Numbered from the stretch's first letter, positions 8,732-17,742 are shown. The stretch is 64,000 nucleotides of DNA from Gloeobacter violaceus PCC 7421 (GCF_000011385.1 NC_005125.1:1550001-1614000), one strand, 5' to 3'. Notes: generated by a model from the sequence alone, not told the origin. Program-made: numbers and translations.

Positions 8732-10417
8732 TTAATTCTCGTAGGCGCGATTTCCCGGTTGGGCGCGGTCTTGCAGCCAGGCAAGCGCTCCTTCGCGGTC
8801 GACGAGCTTGCCGGCAAGTTGGGCCGTTGTGGCGTCATCGAGAATTTTGCGAAAGTCCGGACCGGGCTTGAGACCCAGGGCTTTCAGGTCGTCGCCGCCC
8901 ACCAGCGGCGGTTCCCGGCGGCGCTGCAGATAATCAGCGATCGACTGGCGCCGTTCGGTCTGCCCGATCGCACTTGCCAGCAGCAGACTCTCCTCCGGCC
9001 CAAGGCCCGCCAGGTGCCGGTGGAGCGCGGCGGCGGACCAATCGGTCTGTTTGGCGAGGACGAGGAGCGCGGCGCGCACTTTGCGCTGCCGGGTACGGGC
9101 GTGGCCGTCGAGGGGGAGGCTCTCGGCCGCCTGCGGCCCCACGGCGAGCAGCAGCCGATCCAGCCGCAACTGAGGGAGGGTCGCCCGCAAAGGCGCAAAC
9201 GCTCCATACCCACCCTCCAGCCACACCAACGCCGCTGCCAAGGCCTCCGTCAGTCGCAGATCCGGGTGCACGCAGCGCAGCGCCCCGAGCCGGTCGAGCA
9301 GTTGCAGCCCTTCCAACCAAAAAGGGGCCGCAAGCAAGTAGCCGAGTTCCGTCTTCAGGCGTTCCCCGCCGTAAAGATCGTGCAGACCGCCCGAAACGCT
9401 GCGCACAATAAACGCCTCGGTCTGGGGGGCGATCGCGAAGCCGAGCCGTAGCGCAAAGCGCACCGCCCGAAAGATCCGGGTCGGGTCTTCGATGAAGCTG
9501 TTGGGGTGCAGCACCCGCACGATGCGCTCGCGCAGATCGACAAATCCGCCGAAAAAGTCAATCAGTTGCCAGGCGCGTGGGCCGTTGAGGCAGACGGCCA
9601 TCGCGTTGATCGTAAAATCCCGACGGTACAGATCGAGGCGGATCGAGGCGCTCTCGACTTCGGGGTTGGCCCCCGGTCTGGGATAGAACTCGGTCCTGGC
9701 GGTGGCCAGATCCAGCACGAAGCCATCGGGCCAGATCAGCGCGGCGGTCTGGTACTTCTCGAAGCACTCCAGGCGCAAAGTTGCGTCCTCTGCGGCGATG
9801 GCGCGCGCCAGGGCCGGGGCGGCCCCGGCTTCGCCCCCGCGGCCTTCGACCACGACATCGAGATCGCTGCTGGTTTCACCCAGCAGCAAGTCGCGCACCG
9901 CACCGCCCACCAGATATGCCACCTGATCGAGCGCCTCGGCGGTGGCGGCCACCCGGGCGAGGCGCTCGATGGCCACCGCTTCGAGTTTGGCTTCAAGACG
10001 CTCCTGCAAAGGCAGGAACAGCGGCAGCCCGCCGGTGCGCTGCTGGTGGTGCTGGCGCAGCAGGTCGGTGCGGGTGATGATGCCCACCAGTTGCCCCGCC
10101 TCCAGTACCGGCACCCGGCCGATGTCGTAGGTGACCATCAGCGCTTCGATCTCATCGAGCGGGGCGTCCGAGGGCACCGTGAGCACCGTCGCGGTCATGA
10201 ACCGCTCCACCGGATCCTCGGCGAATCCGTGATAAAGAGCAATATCGAGATCGCGACGCGAGATGATTCCCATCAGACCGCCCTGCGCGTTCACCACCGG
10301 CATCGCCCCGTGCCCGTAGCGGGTCAGGCGCTGCCGGGCCGCCATCAAAGCGATCTCCGGGCGCAGTGTGCGCACGGGCGCGGACATCACGTCGCGGGCC
10401 AGCACCACCGCGCTCAC
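8732..10417 (-). CDS. CBS-domain tRNA nucleotidyltransferase / poly(A) polymerase family
   Basis: The protein joins two N-terminal CBS domains (about 1-125; [12 protein letters not shown] and [12 protein letters not shown]) to a class II nucleotidyltransferase. The second part has [20 protein letters not shown] (GGxVRD plus the DxD metal site), the [10 protein letters not shown] block and an RNA-binding C-terminus. It should add A or CCA to tRNA 3' ends. Many cyanobacterial and Aquifex-type homologues carry an extra N-terminal DHH domain, which is absent here. The chosen start is GTG 10415-10417, which overlaps the TGA of the CDF gene (GTGA) and implies translational coupling; an ATG at 10480 would need a 67-base overlap. 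Whether it adds A only or full CCA cannot be read directly. Confidence 0.88.
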   Translation of the reverse strand: MSAVVLARDVMSAPVRTLRPEIALMAARQRLTRYGHGAMPVVNAQGGLMGIISRRDLDIALYHGFAEDPVERFMTATVLTVPSDAPLDEIEALMVTYDIGRVPVLEAGQLVGIITRTDLLRQHHQQRTGGLPLFLPLQERLEAKLEAVAIERLARVAATAEALDQVAYLVGGAVRDLLLGETSSDLDVVVEGRGGEAGAAPALARAIAAEDATLRLECFEKYQTAALIWPDGFVLDLATARTEFYPRPGANPEVESASIRLDLYRRDFTINAMAVCLNGPRAWQLIDFFGGFVDLRERIVRVLHPNSFIEDPTRIFRAVRFALRLGFAIAPQTEAFIVRSVSGGLHDLYGGERLKTELGYLLAAPFWLEGLQLLDRLGALRCVHPDLRLTEALAAALVWLEGGYGAFAPLRATLPQLRLDRLLLAVGPQAAESLPLDGHARTRQRKVRAALLVLAKQTDWSAAALHRHLAGLGPEESLLLASAIGQTERRQSIADYLQRRREPPLVGGDDLKALGLKPGPDFRKILDDATTAQLAGKLVDREGALAWLQDRAQPGNRAYEN

Positions 10418-11373
10418 CGCCGTTTTTCTTTCGGGGAATCGCCCGAGCGGGGGGTGCGGTCGAGTTCGGCGTCCGCCCACGAGAGCGGATCTTCAAGCGG
10501 TTCGAGGTGGGTGGTGACATAACTCTGGGGCAAGGCCGCCTCGACGGCGCGCTCGATTTCCTCGCACAGATCGTGGCCGCGCTGGACGGTCCAGGCGCCC
10601 GGCACCAGTACGTGCAGCGAAATGAACCGGCGCGAGGCGGCCTGGCGGGTGCGCAGGGCATGAAACTGCAGGCCGCCCTCTGCGTAACCGGCCAGAATCC
10701 GCTCGATGCTGCGGGTGTCTTCGTCGCTGAGGGCGCTGTCCATCAGCCCGTCCGCCGACTCGCGCAACAGCCTGAGGGCGGCCCAGACGATGTTGACGGC
10801 CACCGCCAGGGCAATCAGCGGGTCGAGGATGAGCCAACCGGTCAGTTGCACCAGTACCAGCCCAACCACCACCCCGGCGGAGGTCCAGACGTCGGTGAGC
10901 AGATGCTGGGCGTCGGCCTGCAGGGCGAGGGAGCGCAGGCGCTTGCCCGCCGCCGTCAGCACCGCCGCCACCCCGCCGTTGAGGGCGGTGGCGACCAGCG
11001 AGAGCACCATGCCCAAGCCCAACTGCTCCAGCGGCTGCGGATCGAAAAGCCGCCCCACGGCGGTCACGGCGATCCCCACCGCCGCGAGCAGAATCAGCGC
11101 CCCCTCCAGGCCGCTGGAGAAGTATTCCGCCTTCGAGTGGCCGAACGGGTGGGTCTGGTCGGGAGCTCTTGCCGCCACCGTCAGCGCCCAAAAAGTGACC
11201 AGGGCGGTCACCAGGTTGATTCCCGATTCGGCCGCGTCGGAGAGCAGCCCGACCGAACCGGTCAGGACGTAGGCACCGAATTTGATGGCGATCGTGCCCA
11301 CCGCCGCCGCGATCGAAAGCAGCGCATAAGGCCGCGTGGCGTGCGCAGATGAAACGTTCATAGCTGCCACCAC
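10414..11373 (-). CDS. Cation diffusion facilitator (CDF) metal exporter
   Basis: The 319-residue protein has about six membrane helices and a C-terminal cytoplasmic domain. CDF landmarks are [14 protein letters not shown] in helix 2, [17 protein letters not shown] in the 2-3 loop region, and HLLTDVWTS (HxxxD) in helix 5. These fit a proton-driven exporter of divalent metals such as Zn, Fe or Mn. The helix 2 site is D-A-A-E-S rather than the DxxxD of FieF, a pattern seen in one CDF subgroup. The first codon is GTG 11373; an ATG at 11361 is an alternative. The gene is translationally coupled to the following nucleotidyltransferase gene. The exact metal is unknown. Confidence 0.9.
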   Translation of the reverse strand: MVAAMNVSSAHATRPYALLSIAAAVGTIAIKFGAYVLTGSVGLLSDAAESGINLVTALVTFWALTVAARAPDQTHPFGHSKAEYFSSGLEGALILLAAVGIAVTAVGRLFDPQPLEQLGLGMVLSLVATALNGGVAAVLTAAGKRLRSLALQADAQHLLTDVWTSAGVVVGLVLVQLTGWLILDPLIALAVAVNIVWAALRLLRESADGLMDSALSDEDTRSIERILAGYAEGGLQFHALRTRQAASRRFISLHVLVPGAWTVQRGHDLCEEIERAVEAALPQSYVTTHLEPLEDPLSWADAELDRTPRSGDSPKEKRR

Positions 11374-11400
11374 AGTAGCAGGCCGCCCTCCGGGCTCCCG

Positions 11401-11811
11401 TCAGGGCACCACCAGCACCGGGCAGGGGGAGAGGTTGATCACCCGGCTGCTGGTGCTGTGGTGTTTGCCTTCTTCGATAAGACCGAGTCCGCGGCTGCCC
11501 ATGACGATCAGCCCCGCCCCGACTTCATCGGCCACATCGCAGATCACAAAGGCGGCTTTGCCCGCGTCGATGCGCGCGTCGGTCGGATACCCTTCGCCCT
11601 GCAGCCGGTCGCGCACGGTCTGGGCAAGGGCCTGGGCCTTGGCGCGCACTTCGGCCAGGTGGGCTTCGCGCTCGGGCATCTCCTCGGGTAAATCGACCAC
11701 CGACAGCAACAGCAGTTTGCTGCTGTACTGGCGGGCGAGGCTCAAAGCCACCTGCAGCGCCCTTTCGCTTTCCGGCGAACTGTCCAGGGGCAACAGAATC
11801 AGTTCAAACAT
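11401..11811 (-). CDS. Universal stress protein (UspA family)
   Basis: The 136-residue single Usp domain begins MFELILLPLDSSPESERAL and ends in SPCPVLVVP, the usual UspA strand pattern. The ATP-binding loop begins GSRGLG, but the second half reads HHSTS rather than a clear G-S/T, so nucleotide binding is uncertain. An upstream in-frame GTG (11829) and ATG (11817) exist; the ATG at 11811 is preferred because GGAGG lies 6 bases before it. It follows the GldA-like gene closely on the same strand and is probably cotranscribed with it. Confidence 0.85.
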   Translation of the reverse strand: MFELILLPLDSSPESERALQVALSLARQYSSKLLLLSVVDLPEEMPEREAHLAEVRAKAQALAQTVRDRLQGEGYPTDARIDAGKAAFVICDVADEVGAGLIVMGSRGLGLIEEGKHHSTSSRVINLSPCPVLVVP

Positions 11812-11832
11812 CGCCATCCTCCGCTCCACCCA

Positions 11833-12939
11833 TCAGCTTAGACGAGCGGCGCGCGGCCGGGCGCTCTCGCGCAGCACCCGCGCCAACTGCTCGGGTTCGA
11901 CGGCAAAAGGCAAGTAATGGATGTCGGATTGCGGCTGGCAGCACAGCCGGGCAACCGCCAGCAACTGCTCGTCGTCCAGCGCAGCGAGGTGCAGATCCTC
12001 AAGGCTCAAAGGCAGACCCACACGGCGGTAGAACTGTTCGAGCTGCTCGCGGGCGATGCTTGCCAGGCGCTGGCGGCCGACGGTTTCTTCGAGCCTAAGT
12101 TGAACCAGAACACCCAGGGCGACTTTTTCGCCGTGCAACGAGCGGCGGGTGGCACCCAGGCTGGTGAGGCCGTTGTGGACGGCGTGGGCGGCGACGGTGC
12201 GGCAGCGCGCCCCCCCAAGGCCCCCCACCATCCCCGCCAGGCAAATGCTTGCATCGACCATCTGCTCCCAGGCCCGGCCGCCGGGTTCGCCCACGGCCGC
12301 TTCTCCCAACTGCAAAATCAAGTCGCGCAGCACCCGGGCCTGCTGCACGGCGCTAATCACCAGCACATCGTCCGAGTCGCCGGAGCTGATGGACGCTTCG
12401 TACCACTTGGCGAGGGCGTCCCCCATGCCGCTCACCAGCGTGCGCACCGGGGCGGTGGCAATCAAGTCGTAATCGACGATGAGCCCTTCAGGTGCGTGGT
12501 CGAGTTCGACGCCGTAGAGCCACTGGCCCGCTTCGGAGTAAATATTCGACAAAGCCGCCCAAGCCGCACAGGTGGCCGCCGAGGTGGGCAGCGCGATCAT
12601 CGGCAGGCCGCGGCGCGCCGCGACCAGTTTGGCCATGTCGAGGGCTTTACCGCCCCCGACGCCGATCACCACGTCGTGCCCGGACGCCTTGTCCACCAGT
12701 CGCGCCAAGTTCGCTTCGGTACAGTCGATACCGTAATCGGCAAAGACTGCTTCAAGCCCCGCTTCCTGTAAAATCTTCTCCAGCGTCGGTCGCCAGCGCG
12801 CCAGGGTATTTTGGCCACCGACGATCAGCGGTCGGCTTCCGAGCCGCCGGGTCCATTCCCCCAAGATTTCGATAGTGCCGTGACCGCGCCGTACTTGCTG
12901 CGGGGCCACCAGAGTTTGCAGCGCTATAGTTTCGTTCAA
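11833..12939 (-). CDS. Iron-containing alcohol dehydrogenase family (GldA-like)
   Basis: The 368-residue protein is a GldA-like dehydrogenase. It has a nucleotide-binding VVIGVGGGKALDMAKLVA (about residues 90-107) and likely metal ligands at the aspartate of GMGDALAKWYEA, the histidine of AAHAVHNGL and the histidine of LHGEKVALG. Family members oxidise glycerol or other polyols with NAD, or act on phosphorylated glycerols. The substrate here is not determined. The frame starts at TTG 12939 (MNETIALQTL), with no strong ribosome-binding site. The divergent neighbour is the aspartase gene at 13061; the 121-base gap presumably holds both promoters, but none stands out. Confidence 0.85.
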   Translation of the reverse strand: MNETIALQTLVAPQQVRRGHGTIEILGEWTRRLGSRPLIVGGQNTLARWRPTLEKILQEAGLEAVFADYGIDCTEANLARLVDKASGHDVVIGVGGGKALDMAKLVAARRGLPMIALPTSAATCAAWAALSNIYSEAGQWLYGVELDHAPEGLIVDYDLIATAPVRTLVSGMGDALAKWYEASISSGDSDDVLVISAVQQARVLRDLILQLGEAAVGEPGGRAWEQMVDASICLAGMVGGLGGARCRTVAAHAVHNGLTSLGATRRSLHGEKVALGVLVQLRLEETVGRQRLASIAREQLEQFYRRVGLPLSLEDLHLAALDDEQLLAVARLCCQPQSDIHYLPFAVEPEQLARVLRESARPRAARLS

Positions 12940-13060
12940 CGCTCGGCTCGCTCAAAGGTCCATCTCTCATTAGTAACTTTTTTATGCCCATCCGCAAAGA
13001 CGGGTCGGACAGGTTCCGATTCGTGGCACGATCGGCAAGTCTTCCTGCTCACTGACCGCC

Positions 13061-14470
13061 ATGCAACCAAGAACCGAGCGCGACTCGATGGGCGAGCGCA
13101 CCCTGGAGGCCGGAGCCTATTACGGCATCCAGACCCTGCGCGCCGTCGAGAATTTCCCGATTAGCGGCATCGGCCCGCTGCCCGACTTCGTGCGCGCCTG
13201 CACCCTCATCAAACGGGCCGCCGCCCGGGTGAACGCCGAGCTTGAATGCATCCCCAAAGACGTGGCCCAGGCGATCATTGGCGCCTCGGACGAGGTGCTG
13301 GCGGGCCAGTGGAGCGATCAGTTCGTGGTCGATATCTTTCAGGCGGGCGCCGGCACCTCCCACCACATGAATATCAACGAGGTGCTCGCCAACCGCGCCC
13401 TCGAGCTGCTGGGTTACGCGCGGGGCGACTACAAGCAGGTCAACCCCAACGATCACGTCAACTACGGCCAGTCCACCAACGACGTGATCCCCACTGCCAT
13501 CCGTCTGGGAGCGCTCTTTGCAAGCGCGCCGCTGTTGGAGGCGCTAAGCACCCTGCAACAAAGTTTCGAGGCCAAGGGCAACGAGTTTTTGCCCATCGTC
13601 AAATCCGGGCGCACCCACCTGCAGGACGCGGTGCCCATAAGGCTTGGGGATGAATTTCTGGCCTATGCCCAGATCGTCGGCGAGCACCGCGCCCGCATCG
13701 AAACCGCCTGCCGCGAGCTATTGGTGCTGGGCCTGGGGGGCAGCGCCGCCGGTACCGGCCTCAACACCCATCCCCAGTACCGGGTGCGCGTCGTCGCCGA
13801 ACTGGCCCGGCTGACAGGGCACCCCCTCACCCCCGCCCCCCGACCGATGGCGGCAATGCAGAGCATGGCGCCCTTCGTGGCCGTCTCCGGCAGCCTGCGC
13901 AATCTGGCCCAGGATCTGGTCAAGATCGCGGGCGATCTGCGCCTGATGGATTCCGGCCCCAAGACGGGCCTGCGTGAGATCGAACTGCCGCCGGTGCAGC
14001 CGGGTTCGTCGATCATGCCCGGCAAGTACAACCCGGTGCTGTGCGAGATGCTCACGATGGTCGCCTTTCAGGTGATGGGCTACGACCAGGCGATTGCCTT
14101 GGCCGCCCAGGCGGGCCAACTGGAATTGAACGTGATGATGCCGCTGATCGCCTACGACTTGCTCCACAGCTTCACGATCCTCACCAACGCCCTCACGGTC
14201 TTTCGAGCGCGCTGCATCGACGGCATCCAGGCCCAACCCGAGCGCTGCCTGGCCTACGCCGAGGGCTCGATCGCCCTGGTGACCGCTCTCAATCCCCACA
14301 TCGGCTATCTCAACGCCGCCGCCGTCGCCAAAGAATCGCTCGCGACCGGCCGCTCCCTGCGCGAGATCGTTCTCGAGCGGGGGCTACTGACCGAAGCGCA
14401 ACTCGCCGAGATCCTCGACCTTGAAGCGATGAGCCGGTTGCCGGAGACGCAGGCCGCCTCAGACCGGTAG
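13061..14470 (+). CDS. aspA: Aspartate ammonia-lyase (fumarase/aspartase superfamily)
   Basis: The 469-residue protein starts with the aspartase-type RTERDSMGERTLEAGAYYGI. It carries the three superfamily blocks: GTSHHMNINEVLANRALE (about 108-125), GRTHLQDAVPIRLGDEF (about 185-201) and the mobile loop GSSIMPGKYNPV (about 315). It should deaminate aspartate to fumarate and ammonia in the cytoplasm. The first block is unusual: family members normally have GTSxNMN, and here both positions after GTS are His. The mobile loop has Tyr where Val is common. Aspartase is preferred over fumarase from the N-terminal block, but substrate specificity should be treated as likely rather than certain. Start ATG 13061. 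Confidence 0.85.
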   Translation: MQPRTERDSMGERTLEAGAYYGIQTLRAVENFPISGIGPLPDFVRACTLIKRAAARVNAELECIPKDVAQAIIGASDEVLAGQWSDQFVVDIFQAGAGTSHHMNINEVLANRALELLGYARGDYKQVNPNDHVNYGQSTNDVIPTAIRLGALFASAPLLEALSTLQQSFEAKGNEFLPIVKSGRTHLQDAVPIRLGDEFLAYAQIVGEHRARIETACRELLVLGLGGSAAGTGLNTHPQYRVRVVAELARLTGHPLTPAPRPMAAMQSMAPFVAVSGSLRNLAQDLVKIAGDLRLMDSGPKTGLREIELPPVQPGSSIMPGKYNPVLCEMLTMVAFQVMGYDQAIALAAQAGQLELNVMMPLIAYDLLHSFTILTNALTVFRARCIDGIQAQPERCLAYAEGSIALVTALNPHIGYLNAAAVAKESLATGRSLREIVLERGLLTEAQLAEILDLEAMSRLPETQAASDR

Positions 14471-14878
14471 GCGGATGCGCTGCAATGCCTCGGAAGCCGC
14501 AACCGCCTTGTTGATTTCGAGGTTCAGCATGACGACGTGGACGACAGCCCGGGCACAAAGTTCTCCTTTGGCGTTCGCGAGCGTCTGATCGAAAATAAGC
14601 CGTGCCAGTTTCAGCTCCGTCAAGCGGGTGCGCACGGTGGCCATGGCCGGGTCGCGGCCCCGGATAAAGGCCCGCAGATAGTCGAGTTCGAGGCGCACCA
14701 CCGCCGGGGCAAAGGTGGACTGAAACAAATCGAGGCGGTTGCGCTCCGCCCAGTCCATCCGCCCCGCCTCTAAAAATTCAACATAAACGGCGTTGTTGAG
14801 GTAGGCCGCGTAGTCATAATCATTGGGCCGAATCGGTAGGACAATCTCGCTCTCGGCGTAGGCACTGGCGTCGGACAC
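14459..14878 (-). CDS. Hotdog-fold acyl-CoA thioesterase (YbgC/4HBT-like)
   Basis: The 139-residue protein has the hotdog signature IRPNDYDYAAYLNNAVYVEF, where the Asp and the buried helix match YbgC and 4-hydroxybenzoyl-CoA thioesterases. It should hydrolyse an acyl-CoA or acyl-ACP thioester; the acyl group is unknown. In some cyanobacteria such an enzyme cleaves DHNA-CoA in phylloquinone synthesis, and this is one possibility. Start: GTG 14878, because AGGAG lies 8 bases upstream; the longer frame to 14929 has no such site. Its end overlaps the convergent aspartase stop by 12 bases. Confidence 0.8.
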   Translation of the reverse strand: MSDASAYAESEIVLPIRPNDYDYAAYLNNAVYVEFLEAGRMDWAERNRLDLFQSTFAPAVVRLELDYLRAFIRGRDPAMATVRTRLTELKLARLIFDQTLANAKGELCARAVVHVVMLNLEINKAVAASEALQRIRLPV

Positions 14879-14919
14879 GCAACACTCTCCTGGGCGGCGC
14901 AAAGCCGGTCGGCAGGTCC

Positions 14920-14950
14920 AATTTTGCACCGTGGGTGCTAATTTTGCACC
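14920..14950 (+). repeat. AATTTTGCACC direct repeat with alternative pairing, before the Ntn hydrolase start
   Basis: AATTTTGCACC occurs at 14920-14930 and again at 14940-14950, with a 20-base period, and the second copy ends exactly at the ATG. GGTGC at 14934-14938 could pair with GCACC of either copy. No Shine-Dalgarno sequence is visible for the gene. The repeat could be an operator or an RNA switch element; this is inference. Confidence 0.5.
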
Positions 14951-15727
14951 ATGACAATCATCGTGGCCCTTAAAGTATCCTCCGGCGTCGTGCTCGCAGC
15001 CGATTCACGCCTGACTATTCAGGAGAACGGCCAGTTGGTGTTCTTGTCCGACAGCAACCTGAAACTGTTCGGCGTCCAGGGTCACGCCCTCGGCATCCTC
15101 ACCTGCGGCAGCAGCTTTCTGGAGGGACGGGCAGTCGCAAGCTGGCTGGAGGACTTTGCCACGCGGGTGGCCCCGACCCTCGCGGACATGCCGACCGTAA
15201 TCAGTGCCCTCACCGAGAACCTGCCTCCTCCCGATCAGGGCTCGATCACCTATCTGCTCGCCGGATTTGCCCGCCCGAGCGGCGGGCACCGGGCAACCTT
15301 TGGCGATACCCTCCAGACTCCGGATATCCTTGCCAGCCGGGGGGCCGACGCCCAGATTTTCAAGGTCAACCACTTCAGTTCCGGCGAGACCCAGCGCTTC
15401 GACCTGAGCAGCTCGGCCATTTTCTGGGATGGCGAGTTCGAGGCGCTCACGCGGCTGGTGCTTGGGTTTGCCCCGGCCTACGCCGGACTGGTGACCGAGA
15501 GCCTCATCGACGGCCAAGGCCAAGCCCGGGTGCCTTACTACGCCTTCAGCCTGCAGGAAGGCGTCGAGTACGTCGAGTTTCTAGCCACCACCCAAGTGCA
15601 TTTTCAGCGCTTCGCAAGCGGCCCCCAGACTTGTGGCGGCCCCATCGATATTGCAGTAGTAACCCCGGAAAGTGGGTTTCAGTGGGTGCGCCGAAAAGAC
15701 ATCCCCCCCTACAACTATTTGGGCTAG
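14951..15727 (+). CDS. Proteasome-beta-like Ntn hydrolase
   Basis: The 258-residue protein begins MTIIVALKVSSGVVLAADSR. Counting from Thr2 as residue 1, an Asp sits at position 17, as in proteasome beta subunits. Lys37 in SNLKLF aligns with the catalytic Lys33 (followed by Leu-Phe, as in the Thermoplasma beta subunit) after a 4-residue insertion. The end GGPIDIAVVTPESGF matches the beta-subunit GGxIDVAVIT block. Removal of Met would expose the Thr nucleophile. It resembles the bacterial proteasome homologues Anbu and BPH, but assignment to either is uncertain. Expected role: a self-compartmentalised cytoplasmic protease. The N-terminus fixes the start at ATG 14951. It is flanked by unrelated genes, with no alpha subunit or unfoldase nearby. 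Confidence 0.75.
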   Translation: MTIIVALKVSSGVVLAADSRLTIQENGQLVFLSDSNLKLFGVQGHALGILTCGSSFLEGRAVASWLEDFATRVAPTLADMPTVISALTENLPPPDQGSITYLLAGFARPSGGHRATFGDTLQTPDILASRGADAQIFKVNHFSSGETQRFDLSSSAIFWDGEFEALTRLVLGFAPAYAGLVTESLIDGQGQARVPYYAFSLQEGVEYVEFLATTQVHFQRFASGPQTCGGPIDIAVVTPESGFQWVRRKDIPPYNYLG

Positions 15728-15782
15728 CATTTCGGTAATTCTTCCGGTTCTGACCAGCGGAAGGGCGACAAAGGGGCGCAGT

Positions 15783-16661
15783 ATGTTCTTGGTCACAGGA
15801 GCCACGGGCGATCTCGGTCGGCGAATTGTCCGGTCTTTGCGCGGGCGCGGCCAACCGGTCAGGGCCTTCGTGCGCTTGGAAGCCCGCTACGCCGACCTCG
15901 AACAGATGGGTGCAGAAATCTTCATCGGCGATCTTCGCCGCCGCGATCTGATCGAGCGGGCCGTCCGCGGCGCGCGCTACGTCATCAGCGCCCACGGCAC
16001 CCGGCCCGGCCAGAGCATCGCCGAGGTCGAATACCAGGCCAACATCGACCTCATCGAAGCGGCCCAAACACAAGGAGTCGAACGCTTCGTCTACATTTCG
16101 GTCCTCGGGGCCGATCGCCACTACGACGACGCCCCTGTCTTCAAGGCCAAGCGCGAAGTCGAGAAATACCTGACCCGTACCCCGATCCCGTACACCGTTT
16201 TGCGACCGGCAGGTTTTGCCTCCAACTTGCTCACACTTGCACGCAATTTTGAGCGCACCGGGTTCTATTTTTTGATCGGTCGGCGCGAAAACCGTACATC
16301 GCTGGTCAGTACCGACGACCTGAGCGAGATCGCTATCCAGGCAGCGAGCCTGCCGGAAGCCCGCAATCGAACTTTTGCCATCGGCGGCCCCGAATCGCTC
16401 CGCCGCGACGAGATCCCCAAAATCTTCGAAAAGCTATTCAACCGCGCCGGCCAGATTCTGCAACTTCCTATCGAAGCCTTCGATGCGGCCCGCACGTTGA
16501 TCGGTCTGGTCAATCCGGTCATCAGCCGGGATCTCGGCACCTTGCGGGTGTTGCTGGCCAACGAATACACTTGCGACCCCCACGAGGTCCAGCAGGTCTT
16601 CCAGATCGAACTGGAGTCTTTGCACCACTTTTTGCGCCGCAACCTCCTGTACTCCACCTAA
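15783..16661 (+). CDS. NAD(P)-binding NmrA-like atypical SDR protein
   Basis: The 292-residue protein starts MFLVTGATGDLGRRIV, a Rossmann TGxxGxxG motif, and continues with NmrA/Ycf39-like blocks (VERFVYISVLGAD, YTVLRPAGFASNLL). Such proteins bind NAD(P)H and act as reductases, sensors or assembly factors. The tail after about residue 220 is not informative, and Ycf39 identity is not claimed. Start: ATG 15783 begins at the Rossmann strand; the longer frame from 15672 would run inside the previous gene. The alkyltransferase-like gene follows with no gap (TAA then ATG), so the two are probably cotranscribed. Confidence 0.82.
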   Translation: MFLVTGATGDLGRRIVRSLRGRGQPVRAFVRLEARYADLEQMGAEIFIGDLRRRDLIERAVRGARYVISAHGTRPGQSIAEVEYQANIDLIEAAQTQGVERFVYISVLGADRHYDDAPVFKAKREVEKYLTRTPIPYTVLRPAGFASNLLTLARNFERTGFYFLIGRRENRTSLVSTDDLSEIAIQAASLPEARNRTFAIGGPESLRRDEIPKIFEKLFNRAGQILQLPIEAFDAARTLIGLVNPVISRDLGTLRVLLANEYTCDPHEVQQVFQIELESLHHFLRRNLLYST

Positions 16662-17048
16662 ATGGCCAATTCGCCCGTCTACGAACGCATCTACGCTGTA
16701 GTCCGCCGTATCCCCGCGGGCAAAGTGGCCACCTACGGCCAGGTGGCACTTTGGGCAGGCTTGCCCGGTCGGGCCAGGCAGGTGGGTTATGCCCTGTTTC
16801 GGGTCGCCCCGGACGCAGACGTCCCCTGGCAGCGCGTGATCAACGCAAAAGGCGAAATTTCCGCATCTCCCCACCGCCTCGGTAACGACGATTACCAACA
16901 GGTTCTGCTGAAGGCGGAGGGGGTCACTTTTGATTGCTCTGGGCGGATCGATCTGGGGGAGTTTGGCTGGCAGCCAGGTGCTTGCGCTCAGCCACCCGCA
17001 GAATTTGAGCCGCCAGCATCGCCGCCCCAAAACCGTTGTCAATGTTGA
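16662..17048 (+). CDS. Alkyltransferase-like protein (ATL, MGMT DNA-binding fold)
   Basis: The 128-residue protein has the MGMT C-terminal domain: a helix-turn-helix IPAGKVATYGQVALWAGLP with a downstream ARQVGYAL, and the active-site position VPWQRVINAKG. In true O6-methylguanine transferases this motif is PCHR. Here the Cys is Trp, as in ATL proteins, which bind alkylated guanine and recruit nucleotide excision repair without repairing it themselves. It follows the SDR gene immediately. Its last 125 bases overlap the convergent larB gene, and residues after about 105 (Pro-rich, ending NRCQC) look like an extension forced by the overlap. Confidence 0.88.
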   Translation: MANSPVYERIYAVVRRIPAGKVATYGQVALWAGLPGRARQVGYALFRVAPDADVPWQRVINAKGEISASPHRLGNDDYQQVLLKAEGVTFDCSGRIDLGEFGWQPGACAQPPAEFEPPASPPQNRCQC

Positions 17049-17742
17049 CCACCCCGATACCGGGAGCACAACTATTGAGCATCGCCAATAAAGCTGCCAG
17101 CCCGCCAAAGTGGGCACCGTAACCGACGCTGGTTGGAACGGCAATCACCGGAACTCGTGCCAGTCCGCCGACCACGCTGGCGAGCGCCCCTTCCATCCCC
17201 GCGACCACAACGAGCACATCCGCCTGTTCCAGAGCCGACAGATTGCTTAGCAGCCGGTGAATACCCGCCACCCCTACATCCCAAAGCCGCAGCACTTCAG
17301 CGCCGCACAGCTCGGCTGTCACCGCCGCCTCATCCGCCACAGGCAAATCGGCAGTACCGGCGCTCACTACCCCTACACATCCGGCTATTTGGTTGGGCGG
17401 CAACCGAGGGTTGAATACTGCACAAATGCGCGCCTGCGAGTAATACCGGACCTCGGGCAGCCGCCCGCGCACCTGCTCAAAAGTCGCCGGGTCGATCCGC
17501 GTCGCCATCGCCACCGAGTTGTGTTCCGACAGACGCGCCAGGATAGCGGCAATTTGCTCAAAAGTCTTGCCCGGTCCCCAGACCACCTCTGGAAAGCCCG
17601 TGCGCAGGGCGCGGTGGTGGTCGAGCTTTGCAAAATCGAGGGACTCTACTTGAAATGTACGCAGTTTCTCTAAAGCCTCGGTTACTTGCAGATTTCCATC
17701 CGCCACGCTTTGCAACAGTTGTTTGAGCAGTTCGGCGTTCAT
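16924..17742 (-). CDS. larB: LarB, pyridinium biscarboxylate mononucleotide synthase
   Basis: The 272-residue protein matches LarB, which carboxylates and hydrolyses nicotinic acid adenine dinucleotide to start synthesis of the nickel-pincer cofactor of lactate racemase. Visible blocks are GFPEVVWGPGKTFEQI, VVSAGTADLPVADEAAVTAE, DVGVAGIHRLL and AVPTSVGYGAHFGGLAALLA. The last is shared with PurE-like carboxylases. LarC, LarE and the racemase are not in this window. Start: ATG 17742 (MNAELLKQLL). A longer start at 17769 would lie inside the rRNA terminator. It lies directly downstream of the rRNA operon on the same strand, so some transcription by readthrough is possible. Confidence 0.9.
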   Translation of the reverse strand: MNAELLKQLLQSVADGNLQVTEALEKLRTFQVESLDFAKLDHHRALRTGFPEVVWGPGKTFEQIAAILARLSEHNSVAMATRIDPATFEQVRGRLPEVRYYSQARICAVFNPRLPPNQIAGCVGVVSAGTADLPVADEAAVTAELCGAEVLRLWDVGVAGIHRLLSNLSALEQADVLVVVAGMEGALASVVGGLARVPVIAVPTSVGYGAHFGGLAALLAMLNSCAPGIGVVNIDNGFGAAMLAAQILRVAERKHLAASQTPPDRSAQSNQK

